From CALMFG01 sp963666035 (GTDB taxonomy: Bacteria > Bacillota > Clostridia > Christensenellales > CALMFG01), in contig CAXXJI010000003.1 of the NCBI GenBank assembly GCA_963666035.2, positions 1 to 64,000 on the forward strand: a stretch of DNA of 64,000 nt, read 5' to 3'. Under the pieces are notes generated by a model that was not told where the DNA came from, ran no database searches, and worked only from the letters and a program-made list of their open reading frames with translations. The first letter of the stretch is position 1, and every line of letters begins with the position of its first letter. Positions 8,880 through 16,690 of the stretch are shown here, piece after piece. The translations under genes and the position numbers were made by a program.

Positions 8880-9518
8880 ATGGCGGGAAAACAGGTTAAC
8901 CCTACGCGGATGGAACTGACGCGGCTAAAGAAGCGTTTAAAAACAGCTGTTCGCGGACATAAATTACTCAAAGATAAGCGGGACGAGATGATTCGCCAGT
9001 TTATGGAGATTATCAAACGCAATAAGATTTTGCGCGAAGAGGTAGAAAAGGACTTAAGTTTCGCGCTTAAATCCTTCCTGTTGGCGCGCGCGGCGATGTC
9101 GCCGGTCGAGATCGATGAAGCGCTGGTTTACCCGACCAAGGAAGTCGAGCTGACGGTGGGCAAAAAGAACATTATGAGCGTGGACGTGCCTAAAATTGAA
9201 GTACATGAAAAAGAGCGCAAAAATGCTTTTCTGCCTTATGGTTTGGCCTTTACCGCGGCCGAATTGGACGGCGCGGTGGAGAAGATGTCGGACAGTCTGC
9301 TAAAGATGATTGAACTGGCCGAGCTTGAGAAAACCTGCAATATGCTGGCGGACGAGATTGAAAAAACCCGCAGGCGGGTGAACGCACTGGAATACGTGAT
9401 GATCCCAGAGATGAAAGAGAGCATCAAGTACATCACCATGAAGCTGGACGAAAACGAGCGTGGATCACGGACGCGCCTGATGAAGATGAAGGACATCATT
9501 CAGGCCCGAGAAGCTTAG
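8880..9518 (+). CDS. ntpD: V-type ATPase subunit D (central stalk)
   Basis: This 212-residue protein is the coiled-coil axle of the rotor. Its N-terminal pattern NPTRMELTRLKKRLKTAVRG, followed by a long helical hairpin, is characteristic of the family. It lies 18 bases after ntpB and ends the operon. A strong terminator hairpin follows within ten bases, so nothing downstream appears to belong to the ATPase transcript. Confidence 0.95.
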   Translation: MAGKQVNPTRMELTRLKKRLKTAVRGHKLLKDKRDEMIRQFMEIIKRNKILREEVEKDLSFALKSFLLARAAMSPVEIDEALVYPTKEVELTVGKKNIMSVDVPKIEVHEKERKNAFLPYGLAFTAAELDGAVEKMSDSLLKMIELAELEKTCNMLADEIEKTRRRVNALEYVMIPEMKESIKYITMKLDENERGSRTRLMKMKDIIQAREA

Positions 9519-9524
9519 AAAAAC

Positions 9525-9563
9525 AAGGCGTTTGGCGGCTGAGCCGTTTGTAAGCGCCTTTTT
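9525..9563 (+). terminator. Terminator of the V-ATPase operon
   Basis: Arms AAGGCG and CGCCTT enclose a second small stem (GGC/GCC) and are followed by TTTTTG. The hairpin sits directly after ntpD and before the MBL gene. Confidence 0.75.
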
Positions 9564-9581
9564 GATACGGAGAGGAAACGT

Positions 9582-10409
9582 ATGAAACTGACCATGCTGG
9601 TTGAAGATTTACATGTGGATGGCTTGAAAACCGAACACGGGCTTTCTATCCATATTCAGAACGGCGAGGATGCTTATCTTTTGGATGTCGGCCAAAGCGG
9701 AAAGTTTATTGAAAATGCTGAAAAACTCGGGATTGATATTGCCAAGGTAAAAGCGGTATTTATCAGCCATAACCACTACGACCATATCGGGGGATTAAGC
9801 GCTTTTTTTAAGGTGAACAAAACGGCCAGAGTTTACGCCAAGGAAGCAGCAAGAGAGCGGACTTACGCGCGGGAAGGCCTTGCCGTTATCCCGGTGGACG
9901 GGCGCCCCAGCGTGATGCGAAAAAACATGGATCGGTTTGTTTTCTTTAAAGAGCACTTATCGGTAAATGGGATCGATTTGCTGTCGGATACGGCGGGGGA
10001 AAGGCACTATTTTTGTCAGGACACCCGGCTTTTGGTCAAAAAGGACAGCAAGTATGTGCTGGATGATTTTACGCACGAGATGTTTTTGGCCATTAAAAGC
10101 GGCGGATATGTGCATGTACTTTCCCCCTGCTCACATCGGGGCATTGTGAATATCCTAAATACCGTGAAAAAGACATACAATCTACCGATCGGCACGGTTA
10201 TCGGCGGCTTTCATATGAGCAAAAACGGCGGGCGTGCGATGAACTGCTCTGAAAGCTATCTTTCGGATGTGGCCGAAAGGCTGGAGGGATTCAACGCCGA
10301 ACACCTTTATACTGGGCACTGCACCGGTACGTATGCCTACGGGCGGCTTAAAGCGAAGCTAATAGATGGTGTTGGTTACGCAAAAACTGGAGATGTCTTT
10401 GAGATTTAG
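9582..10409 (+). CDS. MBL-fold metallo-hydrolase
   Basis: This 275-residue protein has the metallo-beta-lactamase fold. The metal site motif HNHYDH starts near residue 63, a second ligand region follows at SPCSHRGIVN, and there is a late GGFHM and a TGHCTG segment. This layout matches the pterin-related MBL group (similar to archaeal dihydropterin phosphate synthase-like hydrolases), whose bacterial members are mostly of unknown substrate. It probably binds two zinc or other divalent ions. The ATG has a GAGAGGAAA site. It stands alone between two terminator-or-promoter gaps, so context gives no substrate. Confidence 0.85.
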   Translation: MKLTMLVEDLHVDGLKTEHGLSIHIQNGEDAYLLDVGQSGKFIENAEKLGIDIAKVKAVFISHNHYDHIGGLSAFFKVNKTARVYAKEAARERTYAREGLAVIPVDGRPSVMRKNMDRFVFFKEHLSVNGIDLLSDTAGERHYFCQDTRLLVKKDSKYVLDDFTHEMFLAIKSGGYVHVLSPCSHRGIVNILNTVKKTYNLPIGTVIGGFHMSKNGGRAMNCSESYLSDVAERLEGFNAEHLYTGHCTGTYAYGRLKAKLIDGVGYAKTGDVFEI

Positions 10410-10428
10410 GCGGATAGCGGTAAAAGGT

Positions 10429-10457
10429 TTGACTTTAAAGTTTCAGACAGTTATTAT
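10429..10457 (+). promoter_or_regulatory. Predicted sigma-A promoter for the small P-loop gene
   Basis: TTGACT and TATTAT are separated by exactly 17 bases, about 75 bases upstream of the next start codon. The -10 box is embedded in an AT-rich TTATTATATAATAA palindrome, which could itself be a regulator site. Confidence 0.6.
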
Positions 10458-10530
10458 ATAATAACTTATATACAAGAGAGACTAAAACAGGGTTACCTTT
10501 TTAAATAAAAATGAAAAGAGGCGATTGACG

Positions 10531-10941
10531 ATGATTCAGGTAATAATGGGCAAAAAGGGAAGCGGTAAATCCAAGCAGATTGTGGACATGGCCAATAAGC
10601 TGGTGGACGAAGCAGAGGGCGATATCGTATTTATCGATGATGACAGCCGCTGTATGCTGGATTTAAGGCACGAAATTCGCTTTGTGAATTGCTCTGAGTT
10701 CAATGTGGACGATGTAAATAAGTTTTATGGATTCGTGTGTGGGATGATATCGCAGGACTTTGATATTTCCCATATTTTTATAGATGGGATAAAGAATATG
10801 GTTCATTCCGATCTTAATGATATGGAAGGACTGTTTAAAGATTTGGACGAAGTTTTGAAGAAAAACAATGTTAAAGCTGTGATTGTGATCAGCGCAGACC
10901 CGGAAAGTGCGCCGGATTTTTTGAAAGCTTACGCGATTTAA
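10531..10941 (+). CDS. Small P-loop ATPase-like protein of unknown function
   Basis: The predicted protein has 136 residues from the ATG at 10531, which has GAGG nine bases upstream; an in-frame TTG at 10525 is less likely. It opens with MIQVIMGKKGSGKSK, a Walker A motif at the very N terminus. A hydrophobic strand ending in IFIDG could act as Walker B, and a further strand reads AVIVISAD. It looks like a minimal RecA/ASCE-type nucleotide-binding domain with no effector part. Such short ATPases occur in Clostridia, often named twitching-motility-like, without a proven role. It has its own promoter. Confidence 0.7.
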   Translation: MIQVIMGKKGSGKSKQIVDMANKLVDEAEGDIVFIDDDSRCMLDLRHEIRFVNCSEFNVDDVNKFYGFVCGMISQDFDISHIFIDGIKNMVHSDLNDMEGLFKDLDEVLKKNNVKAVIVISADPESAPDFLKAYAI

Positions 10942-10986
10942 CTGAATCATAACAGGATTTTGCGTTTTTTTAATGAAGTTGACCAA

Positions 10987-11029
10987 AAGCTAATCCTCAG
11001 ACTCAGCATGGACAAATGGGGATTAGCTT
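10987..11029 (+). repeat. Inverted repeat ahead of thrC (terminator or attenuator)
   Basis: Perfect 10-base arms AAGCTAATCC and GGATTAGCTT flank a 23-base loop. It lies 25 bases before the thrC start and lacks a clean T run, so it may be a weak terminator for the upstream gene or a leader structure controlling thrC. I could not match it to a T-box or a known amino-acid riboswitch. Confidence 0.5.
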
Positions 11030-11053
11030 GATTTATAGAAGTGAGAAAAATTT

Positions 11054-12535
11054 ATGAAACTGGTTTCCACAAGAGACAGTCAAAACACCATTGGGGCGTT
11101 GGATGCCGTCTTAAAAGGCATCAGCCAGGACGGCGGGCTTTATATTCCTGAAAAACTGCCAAAGCTCAGCTTGCATGAGATCATGGGGATGAAAAACTTA
11201 TCTTACCCCGAACTCTCAGCCGAGATACTCAGTCTTTTTTTTGATGAGATTGAAAAACCTGAGCTTTTAAAAATGACGGAAAGCGCCTATGCTTCGTTTG
11301 ATGTACCCAATACGATTCCAATCAAAAAAATCGAAAAAAAGCTTTTTGTGATGGAGCTGTTCCACGGGCCGACGCTGGCATTTAAGGATGTGGCGCTGCA
11401 GATGCTGCCCAGGCTGATGGCTAAAGCGCTTGAAAAACAAGGCATGCAGGAAAATGTGCTGATACTCACAGCGACTTCAGGCGATACGGGTAAGGCCGCG
11501 CTGGAGGGTTTTTGTGATGTGGATCGCGTGAAGATTGTGGTCTTCTATCCGGACGACGGAGTCAGCGCCATGCAGAAACTGCAGATGGTCACGCAAGGCG
11601 GTGACAACACGTTTGTATATGCTGTGAGAGGCAATTTTGATGATACTCAAAACGGCGTAAAAGACATCTTTACCGATGCAGGCGCAATTTTGCGGATTAT
11701 CCAAAAAGGATATGTGCTTTCCAGCGCCAATTCAATCAATATCGGGCGATTGACGCCGCAGGTGGTTTACTATTTTTGGGCGTATTTGCAGCTGGTTAAA
11801 TCCGGCGAACTAACGGCAGGCGACGCGATGGACGCGGCGGTGCCCACGGGAAACTTCGGCAATATTCTGGCCGCCTATTATGCGCGGGAGATGGGCCTGC
11901 CGATCGGCAGACTGATCTGCGCCAGCAACAGCAATCGTGTGTTAACTGACTTTTTTAAAAGTAATAATTACTCAATTAAGGACAGAGCATTTATTAAAAC
12001 CGCTTCGCCCTCAATGGATATTTTAATATCCAGTAATCTGGAGCGATTGGTGGCCGATCGGGTCGGCAACGATGCGGTGGTACGCGATTTAATGCATGCT
12101 TTAAAAACCCAAGGGGTTTATGATATTTCACCGTTTATTGATCAGGAAAAGGCCGCTGTATTCCATGCGGGCTGGGCCAGCGAGCCCGAGACGAAAGCGA
12201 CGATTAAACAGATTTTTGAAGAAGACGCATACCTTTTGGACCCGCACACAGCGGTGGGCGTGAAGGTGGCGAAGGAATATATGGCCGAAAGCGGAAGCGA
12301 AACGCCTTGTGTGGTGGCGGCCACCGCCAGCCCGTACAAGTTTTCGGGTGACGTTTTGGAAGCACTGCAGGCGGAAGCGGTATTTGATGATGCGTTTTTG
12401 CAGGCCGAGAAGCTTTCCGAGCTGTCGGGCACAAAAGTGCCGGAGAAAATCAGCGAACTGAAAAGCAAGGAAATCCGGCATGCTGGCGTGATTGAAAAAA
12501 GCGCGATGCTGGACGCGATTTTGGCCGATATATAG
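11054..12535 (+). CDS. thrC: Threonine synthase
   Basis: ThrC converts O-phosphohomoserine to threonine, using PLP. The 493-residue length and the N-terminal STRDSQ/GGLYIPE features match the longer bacterial-fungal type. The PLP lysine is Lys111 in GPTLAFKDVALQ, and the TSGDTGKAAL phosphate-binding segment follows. The ATG is preceded by a GTGAG-type site after a hairpin leader. The partner gene hom lies about 34 kb downstream, and no homoserine kinase gene is in the window. Confidence 0.96.
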   Translation: MKLVSTRDSQNTIGALDAVLKGISQDGGLYIPEKLPKLSLHEIMGMKNLSYPELSAEILSLFFDEIEKPELLKMTESAYASFDVPNTIPIKKIEKKLFVMELFHGPTLAFKDVALQMLPRLMAKALEKQGMQENVLILTATSGDTGKAALEGFCDVDRVKIVVFYPDDGVSAMQKLQMVTQGGDNTFVYAVRGNFDDTQNGVKDIFTDAGAILRIIQKGYVLSSANSINIGRLTPQVVYYFWAYLQLVKSGELTAGDAMDAAVPTGNFGNILAAYYAREMGLPIGRLICASNSNRVLTDFFKSNNYSIKDRAFIKTASPSMDILISSNLERLVADRVGNDAVVRDLMHALKTQGVYDISPFIDQEKAAVFHAGWASEPETKATIKQIFEEDAYLLDPHTAVGVKVAKEYMAESGSETPCVVAATASPYKFSGDVLEALQAEAVFDDAFLQAEKLSELSGTKVPEKISELKSKEIRHAGVIEKSAMLDAILADI

Positions 12536-12561
12536 CATAAGGGTTTACGAGGAGAGAGACG

Positions 12562-13563
12562 ATGGACGAAAAAAAGATTATTTTTTCAGGAATACAACCC
12601 AGCGGCACACCGACGCTCGGCAACTACGTCGGGGCGATTAAAAACTGGGTGAAATTGCAGGATGAATATGATTGTTACTACTGCGCGGTGGATATGCACG
12701 CTATCACCATCCGCCAGAACGCAGCCGATTTTAGAAGCGCGTGTCTGGACATGATGGCGATTTTCCTGGCGGCGGGGCTGGACCCCGAAAAAAGCGTGCT
12801 ATATTTGCAGTCACATGTACCGGCGCATACCGAGCTGGCCTGGATTTTAAACTGCTATACTTATCTTGGCGAACTTAACCGAATGACCCAGTTTAAGGAC
12901 AAAAGCGCTAAAAACGCGGATAACTTAAACGCGGGGCTGTATACTTATCCGGTGCTGATGGCGGCGGATATTCTGTTGTACGGGGCGCATTTAGTGCCCA
13001 TCGGAGCTGACCAGAAACAGCATCTGGAGCTGACGCGGGATGTGGCTGAGCGGTTTAATAACCTTTATGGTGATGTGTTTATCGTGCCCGAGCCGTATAT
13101 AGGCAAGATCGGCGCACGTATCATGAGCCTGACCGAACCCGAAAAGAAGATGAGCAAATCGGACGAAAACCCGAAGGCGTTTATTTCGCTTCTGGATGAG
13201 CCGAGCGTCATCATGAAGAAGTTTAAATCCGCCGTGACCGACAGTATGGCGCGCATCCAGTTCTGTGAAGAGCAGCCGGGCGTTGCCAACTTGTTGTCCA
13301 TCTATTCGGCGATGACGGATATGAGCATTGAAGAAGCGCAGAAGAGCTTTGAAGGCAAAGGATACGGTGACTTGAAGGTGGCAGTGGCCGAAGCAGTGAT
13401 TGCTGAACTGGAGCCCTTTCAGGCGGCGTATAAGCGGTACCGTGCGGACAAGGCCTATTTAACCGAAGTGATGAAGATAGGCGCCGAAAAGGCAAACCGG
13501 AACGCACAAAGGGTTTTGCGAAAAATCTACAAAAAAGTGGGTTTTGTGCCTAAAGAACAGTAA
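12562..13563 (+). CDS. trpS: Tryptophanyl-tRNA synthetase
   Basis: This class I aminoacyl-tRNA synthetase charges tRNA-Trp. Its 333 residues match the short bacterial TrpS. The HIGH-equivalent is in PSGTPTLGNYVGAIKNW near residue 12, and the KMSKS loop is KKMSKSDENP. It follows thrC by 26 bases behind a GAGGAGAGA site and is closed by a strong hairpin, so thrC and trpS are likely co-transcribed. Confidence 0.98.
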   Translation: MDEKKIIFSGIQPSGTPTLGNYVGAIKNWVKLQDEYDCYYCAVDMHAITIRQNAADFRSACLDMMAIFLAAGLDPEKSVLYLQSHVPAHTELAWILNCYTYLGELNRMTQFKDKSAKNADNLNAGLYTYPVLMAADILLYGAHLVPIGADQKQHLELTRDVAERFNNLYGDVFIVPEPYIGKIGARIMSLTEPEKKMSKSDENPKAFISLLDEPSVIMKKFKSAVTDSMARIQFCEEQPGVANLLSIYSAMTDMSIEEAQKSFEGKGYGDLKVAVAEAVIAELEPFQAAYKRYRADKAYLTEVMKIGAEKANRNAQRVLRKIYKKVGFVPKEQ

Positions 13564-13567
13564 AATA

Positions 13568-13607
13568 AAAGGGACTGTGAAAAATACACAGGTCCCTTTT
13601 TTATTTA
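13568..13607 (+). terminator. Terminator after trpS
   Basis: AAAGGGACTGTG and CACAGGTCCCTTT form a stem with one bulge, followed by a T run. Because the next gene is on the opposite strand, it may serve both directions. Confidence 0.8.
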
Positions 13608-13654
13608 TAGGCTTAAACTCGGACATATGATCCGGGAGAACATTCCCTGGCACT

Positions 13655-14941
13655 TCAGGCGTTTCTGCCTTCGCCCACCACGGTGTAGCCCTTATTTGTG
13701 ATGATGCTCTTGATATCTTGGGGATTAAACGCGCCCCATACTTCAGCGGTTTTGCTTTCCAGCGACACTTCGGCGTTCTTGATACCCTTGGTGTTTAAGA
13801 GGGCTGTTTTAATACCGTTGGCACAGCCTTCGCAGCTCATGCCTTCCACATCAAAAATCATGCTGTTTCCTGATGTTTGGCGTTTGGCTTTGGCCGTTTT
13901 GATGGAAGCAATCAGCGTTCTGACCGCATGGAACAGGATCAAGGCCATAAACATCGCACCGACCGCGATTTTATACCACGGGATATGCTCGGCGTGGGCA
14001 TGCGCCGCGACAGCTGAAATGACCGGCAGACTAAACCGTCCGATGAGGAAATCCAAAAGATAACCAAACCCGACAGCGCTAACTGCCGCTGAACCCAGAT
14101 AGACAGCGGTGGTTCGGCCGCCCAGTTTTTTGCTCAAGATGGAGATGGTCGCCATATTGGTAAACGGGCCCATGAACAGGAACACAAACGCGGTACCCGG
14201 AGACATCCCCTTCGCGATGAGCGACAGCGCGATGGGGATGGAAGAGGTGGAACAGATATACATAGGCGCGCCCACCACAATCATCACCAGCATCGCCAAT
14301 ATACCGCTGTCAAGACCGATGTTGACCAAAAAGTCGGCCGGAATCAGTACGGTAATCAGCGCCGCAATGATGAGCCCTAAAATAAAGTGGTAAGCGATAT
14401 CCCCCACGAAATCGCCGAATGCATATTTAAACGATTCTTGCAGACGCTTGGCAACAGACTGCTGCGTCTTTGCTGGCGGCGCTGTGCAGGAGCCGCTCTC
14501 ACAGGCGGTATCTTCCGACGCAACTGGGCCTTCTTTGGTTTTACCAAACAGCTTGACCATCAGCCCGCCAAATACGCCGGATATAAAGGCGGCCAGCGGC
14601 CGGAACCAGGCAAAGGTGACACCCATCAGCCCGTAAGTGGCGACGATGGAATCTACGCCCGTTTGGGGAGTGGAGATAAGAAAAGACGTAGTGGCGGCAT
14701 CCGAAGCGCCCTGTTCCTTGAGATACAGACCGGTAGGCACTACACCGCAGGAACAAAGCGGCAGAGGCACACCGAAAATGCTGGCTTTGATGACAGACCA
14801 CAGCGAGCCGCTGCCCAGATGTGCGGCGATCCACTCTTTTTTGATGAGAACATTAAACACGGTGACCAGAAGCATACCGATGACCATGTAAAAACCCATA
14901 TCAATACTGAGCGTATATAAGGCATTTAAAAAAGCTTGCAT
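13655..14941 (-). CDS. Permease of the ArsP/SO_0444 type fused to a heavy-metal-associated domain
   Basis: This 428-residue membrane protein has two blocks of about four spans. The permease motif PLPLCSCGVVPTG lies near residue 57 and a second cysteine-containing motif, APMYICSTSSIPIA, in the second block. Between the blocks is a Cys-containing linker (CESGSC). The last 70 residues form an HMA domain with the metal motif GMSCEGC. The family includes exporters linked to copper, zinc or organoarsenic resistance. The HMA tail suggests delivery of a soft metal ion from the cytosol. It is translated 11 bases after the ArsR-type repressor gene and shares its promoter. Confidence 0.85.
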   Translation of the reverse strand: MQAFLNALYTLSIDMGFYMVIGMLLVTVFNVLIKKEWIAAHLGSGSLWSVIKASIFGVPLPLCSCGVVPTGLYLKEQGASDAATTSFLISTPQTGVDSIVATYGLMGVTFAWFRPLAAFISGVFGGLMVKLFGKTKEGPVASEDTACESGSCTAPPAKTQQSVAKRLQESFKYAFGDFVGDIAYHFILGLIIAALITVLIPADFLVNIGLDSGILAMLVMIVVGAPMYICSTSSIPIALSLIAKGMSPGTAFVFLFMGPFTNMATISILSKKLGGRTTAVYLGSAAVSAVGFGYLLDFLIGRFSLPVISAVAAHAHAEHIPWYKIAVGAMFMALILFHAVRTLIASIKTAKAKRQTSGNSMIFDVEGMSCEGCANGIKTALLNTKGIKNAEVSLESKTAEVWGAFNPQDIKSIITNKGYTVVGEGRNA

Positions 14942-14952
14942 TGTTATTTCCC

Positions 14953-15285
14953 CTATTCTTTATGCGATAAATGTTCTTCGGCGAGGTTCAGCATATCTTC
15001 AACATGCGTATCATCCAGCGCGTAGTAGATGTTTTTTCCTTCGCGGACATAACGGACAAGACCGGATGCACGTAAGAGCTGGAGCTGATGAGAAACGCCC
15101 GAGATGGTCATATCCAACACGGATGCGATATGGTTGACGCAGATTTCGCGTCCTTTCAGGAGGTATAAAATCTGTACCCGTCCTGGATCGGCAAACATCT
15201 TATAAAAATCCGCCAGCTTCAGGGCTTTATCCTCTTCAATCGGCTGGAAAGCGCTTTCTAAATTACAGCGCTGTAATTTTTCCAT
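14953..15285 (-). CDS. ArsR/SmtB-family metal-responsive repressor
   Basis: This is a winged-helix repressor of about 110 residues. The ATG at 15285 has AAAGGAG six bases upstream; a GTG lies directly before it. The recognition helix region is VLDMTISGVSHQLQLLRASGLV and the wing follows with VREGKNIYYAL. The alpha-3 metal motif seen in ArsR (ELCVCD) appears here as EICVNH, so only one of the two cysteines is kept. The last residues contain several His, Asp and Glu (DDTHVEDMLNLAEEHL), suggesting an alpha-5 zinc-type site. It probably represses its own operon and the downstream permease through the 15303-15322 site. Confidence 0.88.
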   Translation of the reverse strand: MEKLQRCNLESAFQPIEEDKALKLADFYKMFADPGRVQILYLLKGREICVNHIASVLDMTISGVSHQLQLLRASGLVRYVREGKNIYYALDDTHVEDMLNLAEEHLSHKE

Positions 15286-15302
15286 CACATACTCCTTTGA
15301 AC

Positions 15303-15322
15303 ATTTGAAAGATTATTCAAAT
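15303..15322. promoter_or_regulatory. SmtB/CzrA-type operator
   Basis: Perfect 7-base arms ATTTGAA and TTCAAAT are separated by six bases. This gives the TGAA-N6-TTCA core typical of ArsR/SmtB-family operators. It sits immediately upstream of the arsR-type start and overlaps the end of the predicted -10 box. Confidence 0.75.
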
Positions 15323-15349
15323 GATAACATATAGAAAAACATAAGTCAA
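15321..15349 (-). promoter_or_regulatory. Promoter of the arsR-permease operon
   Basis: On the minus strand, TTGACT and TATCAT are separated by 17 bases. The -10 box touches the inverted-repeat operator, so repressor binding would block polymerase. Confidence 0.65.
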
Positions 15350-15407
15350 TAAATAAAGTGTTAATAACAATATTTACAGAAGCCTTACTTTTTTAAAGCT
15401 GGATATG

Positions 15408-15416
15408 TGGTATAAT
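15408..15416 (+). promoter_or_regulatory. Extended -10 promoter
   Basis: TGG-TATAAT fits an extended -10 element, about 55 bases before the membrane-protein gene at 15470. The -35 region is poor. The same TGG-TATA-type element recurs at 32930, 40292 and 41715. Confidence 0.55.
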
Positions 15417-15469
15417 TAAATATATGGATAATTTTTTTCATATAAAATTAAGATGAGTGAGGTAAAAAA

Positions 15470-15970
15470 ATGGATTATTCAGAATATTTGGATTATACAA
15501 AATATAACGGCATGGGATTTTTATCAGCTTTGGCGGCGGTGGGCGCGTTTCTTATCGTTTTATGTGTACTCATCGGCATTGCTTTGTATGTTCTGTTCTC
15601 AATTGGCCTGATGAAGCTTGCAAAAAACAAGGGCATCGAAAACGCTTGGCTGGCTTGGATTCCCATTGGACAACTTTATATTATGGGGAAAGTCATCGGT
15701 ACTTTTAAAATCTTTGATTGGGAAATCCCGAAAGCTGAGATGTGGCTGCCGTTAGGCTTCGTCATCGCTGTCGTGCTCTTTCTCATCCCATTGATAAAAG
15801 CGTTTGTACCACTGTCTTTGTTCCTGGCTTCCGGGTTTGCTTTTTACAAACTGTTTGCCATGTACCGGCCCAAGAATGCAACGCTGTATACATTGCTCAG
15901 CATGTTGCTCGGTTTTATGGGTCCCATCCTTGTATTTGTAATCAGGAATGACCAGTCGGCAGCCGAATAG
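15470..15970 (+). CDS. Multi-span membrane protein of unknown function
   Basis: This 166-residue protein has a short polar start rich in Tyr and Asp, then about four membrane spans. A polar loop carries GIENAWLAWIPIGQLYIMG, a pattern seen in many small clostridial membrane proteins without known function. The ATG has GAGGTAA upstream. It is monocistronic, with an extended -10 promoter in front and a clean terminator behind. No catalytic residues are apparent. Confidence 0.75.
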   Translation: MDYSEYLDYTKYNGMGFLSALAAVGAFLIVLCVLIGIALYVLFSIGLMKLAKNKGIENAWLAWIPIGQLYIMGKVIGTFKIFDWEIPKAEMWLPLGFVIAVVLFLIPLIKAFVPLSLFLASGFAFYKLFAMYRPKNATLYTLLSMLLGFMGPILVFVIRNDQSAAE

Positions 15971-16000
15971 GAAATGGTTAAAAAATGAATCATCATGATA

Positions 16001-16027
16001 AGGCATTGCGGTAGCAATGCCTTTTTG
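16001..16027 (+). terminator. Terminator after the 15470 membrane-protein gene
   Basis: AGGCATTGC and GCAATGCCT form a perfect 9-base stem with a GGTA loop, followed by TTTT. Transcription from the minus-strand XRE gene also converges on it. Confidence 0.85.
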
Positions 16028-16056
16028 GTACTAATAATATGCGATGCTGTATATGG

Positions 16057-16347
16057 CTAATCTCGTTTTTTCTTCGTGGTCCTGCCCAATAGATAATCTA
16101 CATTGGTGTGGTAAAAATCGGCCAGCGTAACCAGCATTTCGGCGGTGAATTGAATTTTACCGGTTTCATATTGGGAATAGGTGTTTTGGGCGATGCCCAG
16201 CACTTTGGCCACTTCGGCTTGGGTGATATCATTGTCTTCGCGTAAATCGCGTATATTTTTATAGCTGTGATTAATCATGTTATTTTCGCTCATTGATTTT
16301 ATCTTTTTTATAAGTTCTTTATCATCTATATTATGATTTGAAATCAT
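16057..16347 (-). CDS. XRE-family helix-turn-helix regulator
   Basis: This 96-residue protein has a leader of about 25 residues and one Cro/CI-type helix-turn-helix: NIRDLREDNDITQAEVAKVL, then GIAQNTYSQYETGK, then a helix ending NVDYLLGRT. It has no separate sensor domain. It is transcribed away from a 343-base gap that holds a short transcription unit and palindromes, which may be its targets. The first ATG has a weak ribosome site, and an internal ATG at codon 19 is possible. Confidence 0.88.
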   Translation of the reverse strand: MISNHNIDDKELIKKIKSMSENNMINHSYKNIRDLREDNDITQAEVAKVLGIAQNTYSQYETGKIQFTAEMLVTLADFYHTNVDYLLGRTTKKKRD

Positions 16348-16351
16348 TTCT

Positions 16352-16376
16352 CATATTGACATTTATCTGGAATATG
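16352..16376. repeat. Inverted repeat overlapping a promoter, possible XRE operator
   Basis: CATATT and AATATG arms, 13 bases apart, bracket the -35 box and spacer of the strong plus-strand promoter at 16356. A regulator bound here would control that promoter and possibly the divergent XRE gene. This is a positional inference only. Confidence 0.3.
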
Positions 16377-16384
16377 GATAGAAT
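16356..16384 (+). promoter_or_regulatory. Strong predicted sigma-A promoter
   Basis: TTGACA and TAGAAT are separated by exactly 17 bases. It is one of the best promoters in the window, yet it faces a 110-base stretch ending in a terminator and no sizeable gene. Confidence 0.7.
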
Positions 16385-16390
16385 TAACTT

Positions 16391-16500
16391 AAATATCAAT
16401 ATAGTGATGAATTGCCGCTGATATTTACAGGGAGATTGTATGATAGGGGAAAATAAGCGCGCTGATGCTTTGCATGCATTTGGCGCTCTTATTTTTTTGC
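16391..16500 (+). other. Short transcription unit: small RNA or tiny ORF
   Basis: The unit starts just after the 16356 promoter. It ends at a hairpin with arms AATAAGCGC and GCG(CT)CTTATT, followed by a run of seven T bases near 16491. A possible 34-residue ORF (16440-16544) has AGGGAG five bases upstream and a hydrophobic middle, but it would run across the terminator. The unit could therefore be a small regulatory RNA, an attenuated leader of murB, or a tiny membrane peptide. The rest of the 16348-16690 gap holds the palindrome at 16545 and the murB promoter. Confidence 0.35.
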
Positions 16501-16544
16501 TCTTTATCAGTTTACAGGATGACGCAATGGAGACCAAGCCGTAA

Positions 16545-16560
16545 ATAGTGATATCACTAT
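16545..16560. repeat. 16-base perfect palindrome
   Basis: ATAGTGAT followed directly by ATCACTAT forms a perfect palindrome upstream of murB. A related half (ATATAGTGAT) occurs at 16399-16408, just after the 16384 promoter. The spacing suggests two sites for one regulator, perhaps the XRE protein encoded next door. Confidence 0.4.
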
Positions 16561-16615
16561 AAAAATTGACGCTGCGACAGGCATATTAATAAAACGTAAA
16601 ACTTGATGTTGTTGG

Positions 16616-16644
16616 TTGTAAGGGGCGGATAAATACGGTAGAAT
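16616..16644 (+). promoter_or_regulatory. Predicted promoter of murB
   Basis: TTGTAA and TAGAAT are separated by 17 bases and lie about 45 bases before the murB start. Confidence 0.55.
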
Positions 16645-16690
16645 TGTATTTACAAGACGAGAATAAAAATACCGATGATAAGGAAAAGAT

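Noticed and set aside
10980..11053. T-box or threonine-type leader before thrC
   Set aside because: There is a single inverted repeat but no T-box sequence, specifier loop or leader peptide with Thr codons.
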